This document shows positions 34,127-47,229 of a DNA stretch of 64,000 nucleotides, one piece after another. The translations under genes were made by a program, and so were the position numbers. The first letter of the stretch is position 1, and each line of letters opens with the position of its first letter. The stretch covers positions 21,182,501-21,246,500 of the forward strand of contig OY821787.1 of the NCBI GenBank assembly GCA_963682175.1, read 5' to 3'. This DNA is from Triglochin maritima (taxonomy: Eukaryota; Streptophyta; Magnoliopsida; Alismatales; Juncaginaceae). The notes beneath the pieces are model-generated. The model had not been told where the DNA came from, did not search any database, and saw only the letters and a list, made by a program, of their open reading frames with translations.

Positions 34127-35010
34127 GAACTCTTCACCTCCTATTGTAATCACTCCATATTTTAAGTGGCTATTCTTCCTACTAGAAGTGAGGCCTTGAA
34201 GCACACACTAAAGTAGGAGGATGCTACTTTTAATGTGAGTCATTTTATCAATAAAGTTTTGTGTTTCTTTCATTGTTTGTTTATGCTTCTTTTATTGTTT
34301 TTGCATGTTTTAGTTTAATCGTCTTTTATTTCTAGCTTAGTTTTAATATGCTTTCTTTGCTTAGTTTAATAATTAGTGTAATGTTTAGTGAGTAGTTCCA
34401 TCCCCTTTGGGGGGTGGAGTAGATGTACATACATGCATTAGAGAATGGGATGAATGCTTTAATTTCAATGTGTTGATTAAACATGAATGTATGCTTGCTT
34501 GTTTAGGGTAGAATTTACAACTTGATGAGTTTTGCCAAAATGATTAGACACCTCTCATGCTTGTTTAGGTTCTGAAATAAACACCTTGCATATGTAAATG
34601 TTAATCAACTAAGTTGGTGAATAGATTGATAGGTTTTGCCATAACATTTAGACACTTCCTATGCTTGATAAACACCACCTTCATGTGCTTAAAGAATGTA
34701 TTCTACACCCACCTCTTTGCTTGTGTGCACTCACTCCACCCCTTAGGGGTTTTCCATTCCTGAAATTCCAGCACTTCTATTTTGTTCTTAGATTAGTTTT
34801 TATTTGATCGTTTATTTCTTTGTTTCGCATTTCGTACTTCTTAGCGTAGTTTGGTGTAGAGTAGCGTAACCAACTCTCTTCTCCATTATTGTTGCCACTT
34901 GATTTCGTGCAAACAAGAGGCTTCTCACCTCCCTGAGGACGACCCGTACTTGCCACCGCTTCATCGCGGCCGTGCACTTGCGGTTTAAATTAAAACGTTC
35001 AACAAGTTTT

Positions 35011-35028
35011 TGGCGCCGTTGCCGGGGA
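35011..35028 (+). other. A2 primer-binding site, tRNA-Asp
   Basis: TGGCGCCGTTGCCGGGGA, identical to A1. A second copy of the site is at 42198-42215 in the partial internal unit. Confidence 0.92.
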
Positions 35029-36112
35029 GGTGCCAGTCCAGACTCTTGTTTGGACGATTCGAGTGGATTTAATTTGTGTTGTGTAGTTTTTCCTTGTTTC
35101 AGGAGACTTGGAGTCATCAGGAGGAACGCCTGGAGAAGTTTGGAGTGAATCTGAGCATTTAAGACCGCCAATCAGCGGCCTGAGACCGCCAATTGGCGGT
35201 CTGGTAAGCTCGTTTTTGTCTCTTATTTCTTTGGTTGGTTTTCATAATTGATGTAGTGATCTGGGATTTAATTTGGCATGTTTTGACTTATAGTTCGTTC
35301 CCAGATCAATAATCAAACCTCCTTTAAGCAACTTGGACCCTAAAACTCAAAGCAAAAGATTAGGCATTCATTCTTGTTTAGGTCATGCATCATGTATGTG
35401 ACTTAGGCACTTAGATTGTCTTTTATCTTAGCTTTATTTTCTGTTGCTGAGAGCGGGCGTGAGGTACGCACCTTCTACTCTCATTCATGCATTTCGTATG
35501 AACATGCATTAGTTAGTAGGAAGTGCATTGCAACAAGTGTGAGTTGAGCGTTGTTTGGAGTGTTGATTGCTAGATTTAGGACTCCAAAACGCTACTAAGG
35601 AGGGGCTGTCCCGTAAAATATAAGGTGGGGGATTTCATCACCCTTTCCTTCGCCCCAAAAACCACACTAATCAAGAGCCTAATTTTAAAATCAAGTAGAC
35701 ATTGGCCCTAAGGATTTCGGGCGCATTAGGAGAGTGATCCGGTCCCGACCGTCATGACCTGATCGGCGTTGCCCACTTTGTCGATAGTAGGAGAGACGAG
35801 ATCCCCGGATCTTGGCTCACTTGCTGGGCTTTGTGGTCCTCGTTGTAGGGAGGTGAGGCGTGTTGAGGCCGTGTGACCTCGCAGTTAGGCGTCGTCTAGC
35901 TGTAAGGACCAATAACGACCTTAGGATTGCTTGAGCCTTGTTTGCTTGTGTGCTTCTACCTGTACCCATCCGCCGTAGCTTAAGGACTTCTTCCCTTCTC
36001 TCCTGAGTCATTCTTTCTCTCCTGTGTTCCCCGTCTTCTCTTCTACGTACATTCTTCATTTGAAAAAAAAAAGAAAAAAAAAGAGTTGTGGTTTGTGTGT
36101 GCACCTTTGTGC
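35029..36112 (+). other. A2 leader
   Basis: No gene. It has near-palindromes at 35163-35180 and 35184-35201, the leader hairpin GGTGGGGGATTTCATCACCC at 35624-35643 and an A-rich run at 36062-36082. It is about 97 percent like A1 by eye. Confidence 0.7.
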
Positions 36113-39100
36113 ATGCTTTCGTGGACACGAGACGAGAGTGGTCGTTTGACGAGGAGCGTTGTCAATCCGGCTTCAGTCATCGATTTCTCGACACCTTCCT
36201 CCTCTCGTGTCGTACGTAGTTCGGGTCCAATGGCTGCTAATTTCCGTGAGGAGGAGCAGTTGCTGGACCCGCCTGTTCCACCTGTGCTTCCAGCTGTCGT
36301 TCCCATACCTCTTCGTGATCGATGCTACCTGAGCCGTACCGCTCTACCCTCATGCATCGTATTACCAGAGGCTAATGGGAACCATTTTGAGGTTAAGCCT
36401 CAATTCATTTCCATGCTCCCTCATTTCACTGGGAAAGGTGACCCCTATATCTTTCTCAGGGAATTTGAGGAGGTCTGTGCTATGTTCAAGATGCAACAAC
36501 TTAGCACAGACTCTATCCATCTTAGGCTCGTTCCTTTTGCACTAAAGGATGACACCAAGAAGTGGTTGTACAGCAACCAGGCGAATGCCTTTAGGACTTG
36601 GGATGAGTTTCAATCTGCCTTCCTTAAGAAGTACTTCCCAAATCATCGGACTCAAAAATTGAGGAATGAAATCAATTCGTTCTATCAACTTGAGACCGAG
36701 ACATTTCATGCATATCTAGAGAGGTTCAAGGAGCTACTATCCTCATGCCCTCACCATGGCATTGAGTTGTGGCGCCTTTGTCAGATTGTGTATGAGGGTC
36801 TTAACATCCCGTCAAGAACGCTCCTTGAGTCCATGTGTTAAGGAGAGTTCTTGGGAAAGGATGAAAGGGAGGCATGGGCCTTCCTAGAAGATCTCGCTGA
36901 GAAAACCATGCAGTGGGAGAGTGTGAGGGAACCACCTGCATCATCTAGTATAGGAGCGAGGATCGCGAATGCAAACTCGACTAGATCGGGTGCCGCATTT
37001 GCTATCGATACCACTACGGCCACCGAGGCACGCATGGCGGCCTTAATGCGCCGTATAGATTCGATTGAGCTCCAAAACCAACAAAGTGCACCTCACATGT
37101 CCACATCTGGTCCAGTTCCTTGTCATTCATGTGGTAGGATAGGTCATGTAGAGAGCGAGTGTGAGTCCATTCCTCCTGAGATGGAGCGTGTCAACGCCAT
37201 CTATGACAGAGCTAGGAATGACCCATACTCATCATCTTATAACCCTGGATGGAGGAACCACCCCAATTCTTCATGGAATCAAAATAATGCCCCGGGTGGT
37301 CCTTCAAACTCCTCTAGACCACCTTACCAATCACACCAACCTCCCATGCATGCACATTCCTATCATCCACCCCAAGCACAAACGACCAATCAATCGGGTT
37401 TCCCAAATTCCAATAATATGGAAACCCGATTCAATTCGCTTGAGACCTTGACTCGTGGACTTGAAAACTCAATGAAAAATTTTATGTCTACCACAAGTCA
37501 AGTTCTCACTTCAAATCAGCAGACCATGAAATCTCTAGAGCTTCAGATGGGCCAATTGGCTCAGTCTGTACATGAAAGAGAGAGAGGGTCTTTTCCTAGC
37601 CAGCCTGAGGCTAACCCCCGCATGTACCAACAACAACAAATGCAAAATGTGAATGTGGTACCTCGGGGGAGGCAAGTGAACCATGTGGAGGAACCTGTTC
37701 ACCATGTCAATTCCATTGTGACCTTAAGGAATGGAAAACAGGTTGACAATCACATTTCCTTGCCACACCCACCACCATCTATGCAGCCCCTCAGTGGGAA
37801 TGGTGGTGAAGAAGAAGCTGAGGGTGAGGGTAATACACCAAAGCTTTCTTCTCAGGCACAGTAGAAAACCTACCTGCCAAAAGCTCCCTATCCAAGTAGG
37901 TTAAACAAAAAGCAGAGTGACAACATGGACAAGATAGTAGAGGTGTTTAAGCAAGTAAAGGTTAACATCCCCTTGTTGGATGTCATCCAACAAATACCTC
38001 AATATGCCAAAGTGTTGAAGGATCTCTGGACAACCAAGAGGAAGACCAATGTTCCTAAGAAAGCATTCATGGCTGCAAATATCAGCTCACTTTTGTCCAA
38101 TCCCACCTACACAAAATACAAGGACCCTGGGTGTCCTACTATTCAGTGTACGATAGGGGACACTAGATTAAGCAATGTTTTGCTTGATTTAGGATCAGCG
38201 GTCAACCTCCTCCCATTCTCTGTTTATCAACAGTTGAACTTGGGAGAATTGAAACCAACTAAGATCACCCTCCAACTGGCGGATAGATCCATTAGTATTC
38301 CCATGGGGATTATCGAGGACGTGCTTATCAAAGTTGGAGATTTTATATTTCCAGTCGATTTTGTTGTCCTCGATACCAATCCTGTTGCGAACACCCACTC
38401 TCAAATACCTTTGATTTTGGGTAGACCATTTCTGGCAACCTCCAATGCCTTGATTAATTGTAGAAATGGTCTCATGAAGCTCTCATTCGGTAACATGAGT
38501 GTCGAGTTTCATGTGTTCAACTCTGGTAAGCAACAGGAACGCATGGATGAACCTTTAAATCTAAATCTCATCCGCCAATTGGAGAAAGCACCGCAAAATC
38601 AACGAACACCCCTAACCCCAATGCAACCCATTGAGAATGTTCGTGGGCCCAGCGAAAACTCATTGCCTGTCTTCGCAATGCAACAGAGTGAGCTGACCTC
38701 GAACATGAATGTCCAAAGGGAGTGTTCGTTGCATGATTCAGTTGAGAGTACTAGTGAGAGTGAGACACCTCATCATATGCCTATACCAGAAGGTGTCTCT
38801 ACCTCATGTCCCATGGCCATTGAGCCATTTGAGCTTCATATTGACTCCAACAAGGACCCACCTATGACCGAGCTTATGCTTGATGATCTAAATGATGGTG
38901 GGAGGGCCTTGTTGGATGACTTGGGGAGAAGCCCCATTCTTAGTGATGCAGGTCTGCTGCATCCATCGAATGAGCTTGAGGAACTCATTCCGATGCACCC
39001 GCCTATTGGTTGGAGGGTTTTCTTCGATGAGCAATTAAACCCTAGTGAGGCAACGCAACTTCATTCTTTGTTGCCCACACCCAACCAATATCATGAGGGG

Positions 39101-39220
39101 TTCGAGCCTTTCAGCTTTGACCTTTCACCCCTCATGACACCTCAGAGTACCAGTGGAGTTTGCCCATCTCGGCAAGTCTCTGGTCCTCATGACTTGATGT
39201 TCTCATTTGATGTTCCTTGA
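36113..39220 (+). pseudogene. A2 Gag-protease polyprotein with two nonsense codons
   Basis: 1035 codons in one frame, like A1, from ATG 36113 to the stop at 39218-39220. It is broken by TAA at codon 243 (36839-36841, CAA in A1) and TAG at codon 584 (37862-37864, CAG in A1). The capsid domain (about codons 105-240), CCHC knuckle CHSCGRIGHVESEC (about 337-350), protease with DLGS, and C-terminal GWRV module are all present. Each nonsense change is a C-to-T type transition. As translated, only a truncated capsid would form. Confidence 0.92.
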
Positions 39221-40780
39221 CCAAATGATTATGAGAATATTTTGGTTGATGTATATATCTTGTAAAAAAAAATGTGTGTAATAAAAGACTCCTTCAGTGA
39301 GCATCGATTGTTGTGGGCCCCAACCCTTGTGTACTTGGGCCCAATCTCTTCACATATTTATCTCCCTTCTTCAGCTTCTCACAGGTTTTGAGGGAATTTG
39401 GGTTTGTGTCCATCAACATGACCCTGAACGTCCCTTTGTACTTCATGTTGGTGAGATCTTTCCTTTTTCATGCATGTATCCATGTAGTATCGTGTTCACA
39501 TTCATTGAGGACAATGCATGAAGTAGGTGTGGGGGGGTGTTTTACGTGTGTACATAGTCGAGTCTTTTTCCTTTGGTTTTATTCTCTTTTGTTTGTACTG
39601 CTAGGGTCATGTTAGTGTGCCGCATTTAACATTGATATATCTGCTTGCCATGATCCTTGGGTGACTTGTCTTCTTTTGCTTGCCGAGTGCTTTAAAATTT
39701 TCACATTTCTTTCAAAATCTTCATGTGTTTGCGAAAGAAAATGTTTTGTGGGTTTTGCGTGTGTTTAGCATGTGCAAAACCGTTGAGAGGCAAAGTAAAA
39801 AGAAAGCTCCCACAATGTCTTGAACTTGATGCATTAGGATTTCTAGTTTACTGGCTTTAGGTCTTATCGAGTCGTTAGGATGCACCCCGGTTTTCCCTCG
39901 GGGGGCGTTTAATCATAGGGTTTCAGTACTCAAAAATTTAAAGAAGTCCACCCTGAACCTAGTGAGTCAAATAATTCGTGTCTGTTAGTATAAGGAAGTT
40001 TGTCGTAGTCAAGGGCCCTTAATCTTTTTTTGTGAAACTTAAGTGTAGGGGTTTTGGTTCCCATGTAGATAAATAAGTGGTGTTCTCTCTTCTCGCACGG
40101 CTCCTATCACTCGGGAAAGTAGGTCTGAGGGGACTTTGTGCCTGGTGCTTTCGAGTCATCTGACTTGGGATGCACCGACCGAACTCCCGTTACACGGGTG
40201 CTAGGGATCGCCCTATGTGGAGATTTGGGGGAAGGTGTACGTGATAGTGTAAGTCCTCATAGGCAATGATGCACGAAACCTGACCCTGGGAGAATCAAAC
40301 ACCAACCAATAAATGCTCCAAAGAAAAAGAAAAAAAAAAGAAAAAAAAAGAAAAAAAAAGAGAAAAAAAAGAGTCAAATAAGAACCAAAATGGACTTTAC
40401 ACGTTGTATCACATTCAGAAGTTAAGGTTGCCCATGTCTTTCACTTAATTCCTTAGTTAACTCTCACGAATAACTCATTAGTCTAGGTGTGTGGACCGCT
40501 TACATATATAGAGTCGACCCGTAGTATTACCGCATCCCATGATCGACAAAATAAGTCCAACGAGTCATGTAGCTAGACTGATTAATGCATCTTGTTCGGA
40601 TTTTGTGGGTATATCCGCTGAAAACCCTTCAGGAGACAACACTCCTCCTCCTTGGCGACAAGGAGGTTTAACGGCTTGTTGCACGTGCTAAGTGCAACCG
40701 TGATTCCTACGAAAGTGAGTTAGGATTTCTTGTTTTTCGCATGCTTTTCTCTTTCTTTGTTTTGCTCGGGACTAGCAAAA
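39221..40780 (+). other. A2 3' noncoding tail
   Basis: No gene. The same blocks as in A1 occur, with the internal polypurine-like GTAGGTGTGGGGGGGTG at about 39523-39540. An A-rich microsatellite of A8-10G units lies at 40322-40372, longer than in A1. Confidence 0.7.
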
Positions 40781-40798
40781 GTTAGGTGTGGGGGTATT

Positions 40799-42191
40799 TG
40801 ATTGACATCATTTCATGCTCATATTTGTATCTTATATCCATTATCTTTCACCTAAGCAATGCTATGTTACGAGTTTTATGTTTAGTTTTCAGGAATAAAT
40901 AGGTTTGAAGAGATGAAGCATAAAAGGACCCAAAAGCTGGGAAAAAGGACTGAATTGTGAGATCTAGGGACCAAGATGCAAGGAAGAAGGACCTGATTGC
41001 AAGACAGAAGGACCTAAGAGCAAAACATAATACTCCACACCATCATGAGGAGTATTTTACCAATTGGATTCGGGTCGGAGCTCCAACACACGGAGTAGAT
41101 GCATCAAAGACCACCAAAAGCACAAAGAAAAGCCCAGAATAAAACTCGACTGGATCTGGACATTTTGGACCGCCAATTGGCGGTCTGGATTAGTCCAGAT
41201 CCGCCAAGATTTCTCCTGGACTTGTATTAATGTTCGTTTAGGCTATTTTTGGTGTTTGTTTAGTCCCACATCGGGGGATTGTCCCGGATTAGCTTTTTCC
41301 ATGGCTATAAATAGAACTCTTCACCTCCTATTGTAATCACTCCATATTTTAAGTGGCTATTCTTCCTACTAGAAGTGAGGCCTTGAAGCACACACTAAAG
41401 TAGGAGGATGCTACTTTTAATGTGAGTCATTTTATCAATAAAGTTTTGTGTTTCTTTCATTGTTTGTTTATGCTTCTTTTATTGTTTGTGCATGTTTTAG
41501 TTTAATCGTCTTTTATTTCTAGCTTAGTTTTAATATGCTTTCTTTGCTTAGTTTAATAATTAGTGTAATGTTTAGTGAGTAGTTCCATCCCCTTTGGGGG
41601 GTGGAGTAGATGTACATACATGCATTAGAGAATGGGATGAATGCTTTAATTTCAATGTGTTGATTAAACATGAATGTATGCTTGCTTGTTTAGGGTAGAA
41701 TTTACAACTTGATGAGTTTTGCCAAAATGATTAGACACCTCTCATGCTTGTTTAGGTTCTGAAATAAACTCCTTGCATATGTAAATGTTAATCAACTAAG
41801 TTGGTGAATAGATTGATAGGTTTTGCCATAACATTTAGACACTTCCTATGCTTGATAAACACCACCTTCATGTGCTTAAAGAATGTATTCTACACCCACC
41901 TCTTTGCTTGTGTGCACTCACTCCACCCCTTAGGGGTTTTCCATTCCTGAAATTCCAGCACTTCTATTTTGTTCTTAGATTAGTTTTTATTTGATCGTTT
42001 ATTTCTTTGTTTCGCATTTCGTACTTCTTAGCGTAGTTTGGTGTAGAGTAGCGTAACCAACTCTCTTCTCCATTATTGTTGCCACTTGATTTCGTGCAAA
42101 CAAGAGGCTTCTCACCTCCCTGAGGACGACCCGTACTTGCCACCGCTTCATCGCGGCCGTGCACTTGCGGTTTAAATTAAAACGTTCAACA
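40799..42191 (+). repeat. A2 middle LTR
   Basis: 1393 bp, preceded by the polypurine tract (40781-40798) and followed immediately by a primer site and leader. It therefore serves as 3' LTR of the first unit and 5' LTR of the second. USE at 41263-41273. Confidence 0.95.
41263..41313 (+). promoter_or_regulatory. USE-like element plus TATA box, A2 middle LTR
   Basis: GTCCCACATCG (41263-41273), 32 bp, TATAAATA (41306-41313). Confidence 0.78.
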
Positions 42192-43078
42192 AGTTTTTGG
42201 CGCCGTTGCCGGGGAGGTGCCAGTCCAGACTCTTGTTTGGACGATTCGAGTGGATTTAATTTGTGTTGTGTAGTTTTTCCTTGTTTCAGGAGACTTGGAG
42301 TCATCAGGCGGAACGCCTGGAGAAGTTTGGAGTGAATCTGAGCATTTAAGACCGCCAATCAGCGGCCTGAGACCGCCAATTGGCGGTCTGGTAAGCTCGT
42401 TTTTGTCTCTTATTTCTTTGGTTGGTTTTCATAATTGATGTAGTGATCTGGGATTTAATTTGGCATGTTTTGACTTATAGTTCGTTCCCAGATCAATAAT
42501 CAAACCTCTTTTAAGCAACTTGGACCCTAAAACTCAAAGCAAAAGATTAGGCATTCATTCTTGTTTAGGTCATGCATCATGTATGTGACTTAGGCACTTA
42601 GATTGTCTTTTATCTTAGCTTTATTTTCTGTTGCTGAGAGCTGGCGTGAGGTACGCACCTTCTACTCTCATTCATGCATTTCGTATGAACATGCATTAGT
42701 TAGTAGGAAGTGCATTGCAACAAGTGTGAGTTGAGCGTTGTTTGGAGTGTTGATTGCTAGATTTAGGACTCCAAAACGCTACTAAGGAGGGGCTGTCCCG
42801 TAAAATATAAGGTGGGGGATTTCATCACCCTTTCCTTCGCCCCAAAAACCACACTAATCAAGAGCCTAATTTTAAAATCAAGTAGACATTGGCCCTAAGG
42901 ATTTCGGGCGCATTAGGAGAGTGATCCGGTCCCGACCGTCATGACCTGATCGGCGTTGCCCACTTTGTCGATAGTAGGAGAGACGAGATCCCCGGATCTT
43001 GGCTCACTTGCTGGGCTTTGTGGTCCTCATTGTAGGGAGGTGAGGCGTGTTGAGGCCGTGTGACCTCGCAGTTCAACA
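42192..43078 (+). mobile_element. Truncated second internal unit and 8-bp LTR stub of A2
   Basis: 42192-43070 repeats 35005-35883 with about four differences by eye (primer site, near-palindromes, leader hairpin at 42811-42830). It then switches at GCAGTT to CAACA, the LTR end, followed by the ACATT duplication. The shared GTT at the junction is a microhomology deletion scar. Confidence 0.9.
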
Positions 43079-43083
43079 ACATT

Positions 43084-44285
43084 CTCACACACCAACATAT
43101 ATATAGTCGAGTCTTTTCTTTTTCTTTGGTTTTCTTTTGTTTGTATTTTGAGGGTCAAGATAGTGTGCTACATTTTACATTGATATCTCTTGCTATACCA
43201 TGATCCTTTGCTGACTTGCCTTCTTTTGCTTGCCTAATGTTTTAATTCATCCATTTCTTTCAAAATCTTCATGTGTTTGCGAAAGAAAATGTTTTGTGGG
43301 TTTTGCATCTGTTTAGCATTTGCAAACTGTTTAGAGGCAAAGTACAAAAGGAGGCTTCTAGAATCAACTTGAACATGATGCATCAGGATATCTGCTAAAC
43401 ATCTTCAGGTCTTATCTAGTCGTAAGGATGCACCCCAGTTTTCCCTTGAGGGAGATTAAAATATAGGGTGTCAGTACTTAATTAAATAAAGTAGTCCACC
43501 CTGAACCTAGTGAGTCAAAGAATTCAGGTCGGTTAGTATTAAAACGTTTGTTGAAGTTAGGCACCCTTAAACTCCTATTGTCAAACCTTAAATGTAGGGG
43601 TTTTGGTTCATAGGTAGATAAGAAATAATTTAGTATGGTGTTCACTCATCTCGCACGAGTCCTATCACTCAGGAAATTAGGTCTGAGAGGGACTTAATAC
43701 TTGGTGCTTTCGAGTCATCTAACTTGGGATGCATACGGGTGGAAGGGATTGCCCCACGTAGAAATTTAGGAGAAGGGGCACGTGATAGAGTAAGTCCTCA
43801 TAGGTAAGGATTCACGAAACCGAACCCTGGGAGAATTAAACACCAACAATTTTAATTCCTTGTTCTCTAAAAAGAAAACAAATTGAGAAAAAAAGAAAAA
43901 ATTACAAATAAGAACCTTAATGGATATTAAGGTTTCCCATGTCTTTTACTTAAGTTCTTAATTAACTTGCACGAATGGTTGCCTAAGCTAGGTGTGTGGA
44001 CAAGATACATATATAGAGTCGGCCCGTAGGATTATTGTATCCAATGGTCGTTAAAAGTAGATCCACTGAGTCATATTACTAGGTTGAATAATGAATATAT
44101 GTTTGGATTTTGTGGGTATATCTGCTGAAACCCCTCAGGAGACATCACTCCTCATCATTGGCGACAAGGAGGTTTAATGGCTCGTTGCACATGCTAAGTG
44201 CAACCGTGATTTCAACGAAAGTGAGTTAGGATTTCCATTTTCCAATGTTTTTATTTCTTTATTTTGCTCAGGATTAACAAAAGAT
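43084..44285 (+). other. B2 3' noncoding tail
   Basis: No gene. It resumes B2 after A2 and aligns with 4390-5800 of B1 and 20025-21220 of A1 (TATAGTCGAGTCTTTTC, TTGCGAAAGAAAATG, CCACCCTGAACCTAGTGAG, AGTGCAACCGTGATT). The GWRV-coding part and the internal polypurine block are missing, a deletion older than A2. Confidence 0.7.
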
Positions 44286-45818
44286 AAGTGTGGGGGCATT
44301 TGATTTCTAGCATACCATATGACCCATTCATGCTATATATCCTTTATTTCACCCCATAGTTGTGCTACTCAGGTATTTGTTTCATACATTTCAAGAATTT
44401 GGTAATAAAGAAGAGAAAGGAAGTGGAAAGGACCGAAATGCAAGAAGAATGGACGGATTTAAAAGCCTTTGAGACATGTTTGTAATGCTCAAGTACCAGA
44501 TTGCAAGTCAAGAAGGACCTAGGTGAAAATCCAGAGGGACCTGATCGTAAAGAAAGTATGTTCGTTGTAAAACTTCATAATCTCGTGAACTTGAGGAGTA
44601 AATTCAACAATTAAAACCAGACAGGTCCGAACCAATAGCTCCGGGTGTACCACACGTGTGTAATTGATTAACCTAAGCTGCTGGAGAAATTTGGGGTCGA
44701 TCTGACCCAAACGATCCGCCAATGGTGGATCTAAATCTGCTACTAACGGATCTGGTTGGTCGATTTGCGTTCGAATACCTCCAGCGGGTTGGGTTGTCGG
44801 GTCATAGCACTCCTAAACATCTGGATCTGAATTTTACCCGTCCGATTGCACCCATATTAATCTGAACCTTCTAATCTTCTATAATTACACTTGTAATCCC
44901 ACTTCTTCCCTTCTTCCTTTTTCTCCCCATTTGAGTATGTTTTATTTCTTTCTTAGTAGTAGGCTTTATTTCTTGCTTAGTAGTGTAGTGGAGGAGAAGA
45001 GAAACACAATTTCGTAATCTTTCTTTCTTAATTAAGTTTTAGTTTCGTGTTCTTCATGTTCTTGTCTTCCATTTGATGCAATTTTTATTCCATTTCTTTG
45101 GTTATATTTAATTTCCTTTACTTGTTCTTGTGTTGATTTTCTTTTGTTCTTTTCTTTCTTATGGATATGTTTATTGAGTAATCCATCCTTATTGGGGAGT
45201 GAAGAATGATATGAAGTCTGAATGTTGTTAGATTCGTGTATGTTTTAATCTTAATCATGGAGCTTCAAATGATTTCATAACCATTTTAATATATTTTTCA
45301 CTCTTGCCTTTGATATGTTAGTGGCCCTAATTGATACTTAGCATATGCTTTGGTTAGTGGGCCCACTTTGTGGGAAATGATGAGGTGAGCATAAGATTGC
45401 AGTGGATAGAGAGATACGATTGACATGTGAGCATGTGGTTATCTTTAGCCTTATCTTGAGTAGTGTTTTGTATGTTTTAATGATGGTGATAAATCTTATT
45501 CCATGTGGAAACACACTTAGGATAATGGCCATTATACATGTCCATTTTAATTCATGTCATGAGAGCAACATTGTACACACACAAATCACACATATACACT
45601 TATGCATACATTCTCCACCTCATGTGGGATTAGTCGCATTTATACAAATTGTAATTAGCGTAATTTATTGTTGATACACTTACTCACTCTTCATTTTCTT
45701 CCCCCACTCGAGTATGGTCGACGACGACCCGCACTCGCTCCTCGTGGACACGACCAGTTCTTAGCACCGCTTCAACGCAATTGTGTGAACTTGCGGTTTT
45801 CACTTTAAAATACCAGCA
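44286..45818 (+). repeat. B2 polypurine tract and 3' LTR
   Basis: The TAAGTGTGGGGGCATT tract at 44286-44300 is followed by the LTR 44301-45818 (TGATTTCTAGCATACC...TACCAGCA). It has a degenerate GATCCGCCAATGGTGGATC palindrome (44704-44722), arms GAGTGAAGAATG (45196-45207) and CATTCTCCACCTC (45608-45620), and an ACTTGCGGTTTT block near its end. There is no USE element. Confidence 0.82.
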
Positions 45819-45823
45819 ATACA

Positions 45824-46960
45824 GTTGTACTAATATTTGTGGAAACTCCGAAGTGATTATACCAAAATTCTTCACTAAGATATTCAGCTCATGGATCCTC
45901 TCATTGTATTTCACGTGATTACCCTTGAAAATACGATGTGAGCATGATGACCCGAAGTATTGATGTAGTCCTATGCGACTACCGACACTACGTACTATCC
46001 GAGGTTGTTCCTCATTCTCCAAGGCTACGAACAATATATCATTTCTGTCATCTGAAACTAATTAACCTTGGGAAGCTTTCAGTGTAAGATCGTCCTATTA
46101 AGAAAAAATGTTAAAAACTATTTTATTAATTAATAAATATATACAAGTCGCAAGAAATAAATGTAACTACTCTCAATCATAGTGGGAATGACTGTAGACT
46201 CGTCATTAATGCAACTATCATCTGGAGTAACGTGAACTCTCTTCCACTTCTCTTGCGTAGTAGGGGAAGATGGAGGAGACAAATTACTTGCTTGCTCTTC
46301 GCTCAGTCCAGCCTCCAAAGCTTCATATTTTTTATTGGAAACCTTTTCAACCATCACGTCCTCCTCTACTTTACAGTATCCCAATCAAGACAATTGGTGT
46401 TCTTTGTTGTTCTTTGTTGAGAGCCCATAGTTCCTACAAACAAACAAAAATAGGAGATTAGTTATCATAATAAAAATTCAATGTATAATTACTTTTGAAT
46501 GTATATTATACCAATAATTCTAGAGTTGGTATTTATCTTTTGAAATGAGCCCATGTCGTCTGAGAAACAAAATTATAAATTGCACATAGATCACAACCCT
46601 TATACTCCCCAAAGATGAAATTGGAGATCAGTTTGTTTTGAAATCTTTCCATCGATTACCCACGTGCGACATCCATTTCTTCTTCAACGCTTTAGTGGAT
46701 TGAAAAATGAATTAAATAAGAAAATGTAAAGAAAAATTAACTACAAAACAACTTCAAAACGAACTCATACCATTGCATCTTCCCAAAATTGTTCCTTTAG
46801 TGATATATGCCCTTTGCTTCGCCCAAGATTACCCAACTAGCATGCCCACTATTTTTTGTGATCTCCAATTAGCTTTAGGACATAATCGAACTCCAAACCC
46901 AATTAAACTTCCTGCTTAATTTTGACCTGAAACTCTAACATTAGAGTAGCTCCATAGGTT
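45824..46960 (-). pseudogene. CACTA second protein, N-terminal part
   Basis: This lies downstream of the TNP2 gene on the same strand. Minus-strand pieces include LKKKWMSHVGNRWKDFKT (about 46700-46630) and SNFIFGEYKG, similar to the opening of Transposase_24-type plant En/Spm proteins, and a Ser/Pro-rich acidic stretch (46384-46180). A splice-like GTATGAG follows AATG at about 46770. It is broken and poorly conserved. The middle part is at 30506-31275. Confidence 0.5.
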
Positions 46961-47229
46961 TGAGACGATAGCATGTCAACATCGTCACTTGTAGCGTCGA
47001 CAAATTGTCACACTTTGACTTCAGCCGATCGGCCTTCTTTTAGGGAGCCATTCACCAAAAAACCCAAAAAAAGAGTAAATGCAATATGAATTGTAATGGT
47101 TAGTTTGTAAACATAATAAACTCATGAGATATAAACATAAACTAATAAAATACTAACTTAACCTTTATGTTTTCATTTTTTGTTGTATTCTATTAGGATC
47201 TACGATCCATATTCCTTCACGATAATCAT
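46961..47229. other. Intergenic spacer between the two CACTA genes
   Basis: AT-rich. I see no gene or repeat in it. Confidence 0.4.

Larger units (their letters stand above)
33591..35004 (+). repeat. A2 first LTR
   Basis: 1414 bp, TGATTGACATC...GTTCAACA. It differs from the middle LTR at about six bases by eye, plus one 21-bp repeat unit (an extra palindrome copy at 33981-33998). Confidence 0.95.
33591..43078 (+). mobile_element. A2: compound family A element with tandem internal region
   Basis: The order is LTR (33591-35004), internal (35005-40798), LTR (40799-42191), the first 880 bp of a second internal copy (42192-43070), then only GTTCAACA, the last 8 bp of a third LTR (43071-43078). 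The whole is flanked by ACATT at 33586-33590 and 43079-43083, a perfect 5-bp duplication. So a three-LTR tandem was inserted or formed here, and a later deletion with GTT microhomology removed the rest of the second unit. The coding content is as in A1. Confidence 0.92.
31276..45818 (+). mobile_element. Element B2, non-autonomous Gypsy-type, holding compound A2
   Basis: The ends are TGATTAGTAGCAC (31276) and TACCAGCA (45818), with flanking 5-mers GTACA and ATACA (4 of 5). The 5' LTR runs to about 32385 and has lost its 3' end. The 3' LTR is 44301-45818. Once A2 (33591-43078) is taken out, the internal region is about 2.4 kb. It contains the leader, a shortened gag-like frame, a 3' tail and a polypurine tract. 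The insertion splits the CACTA second gene. Confidence 0.85.
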
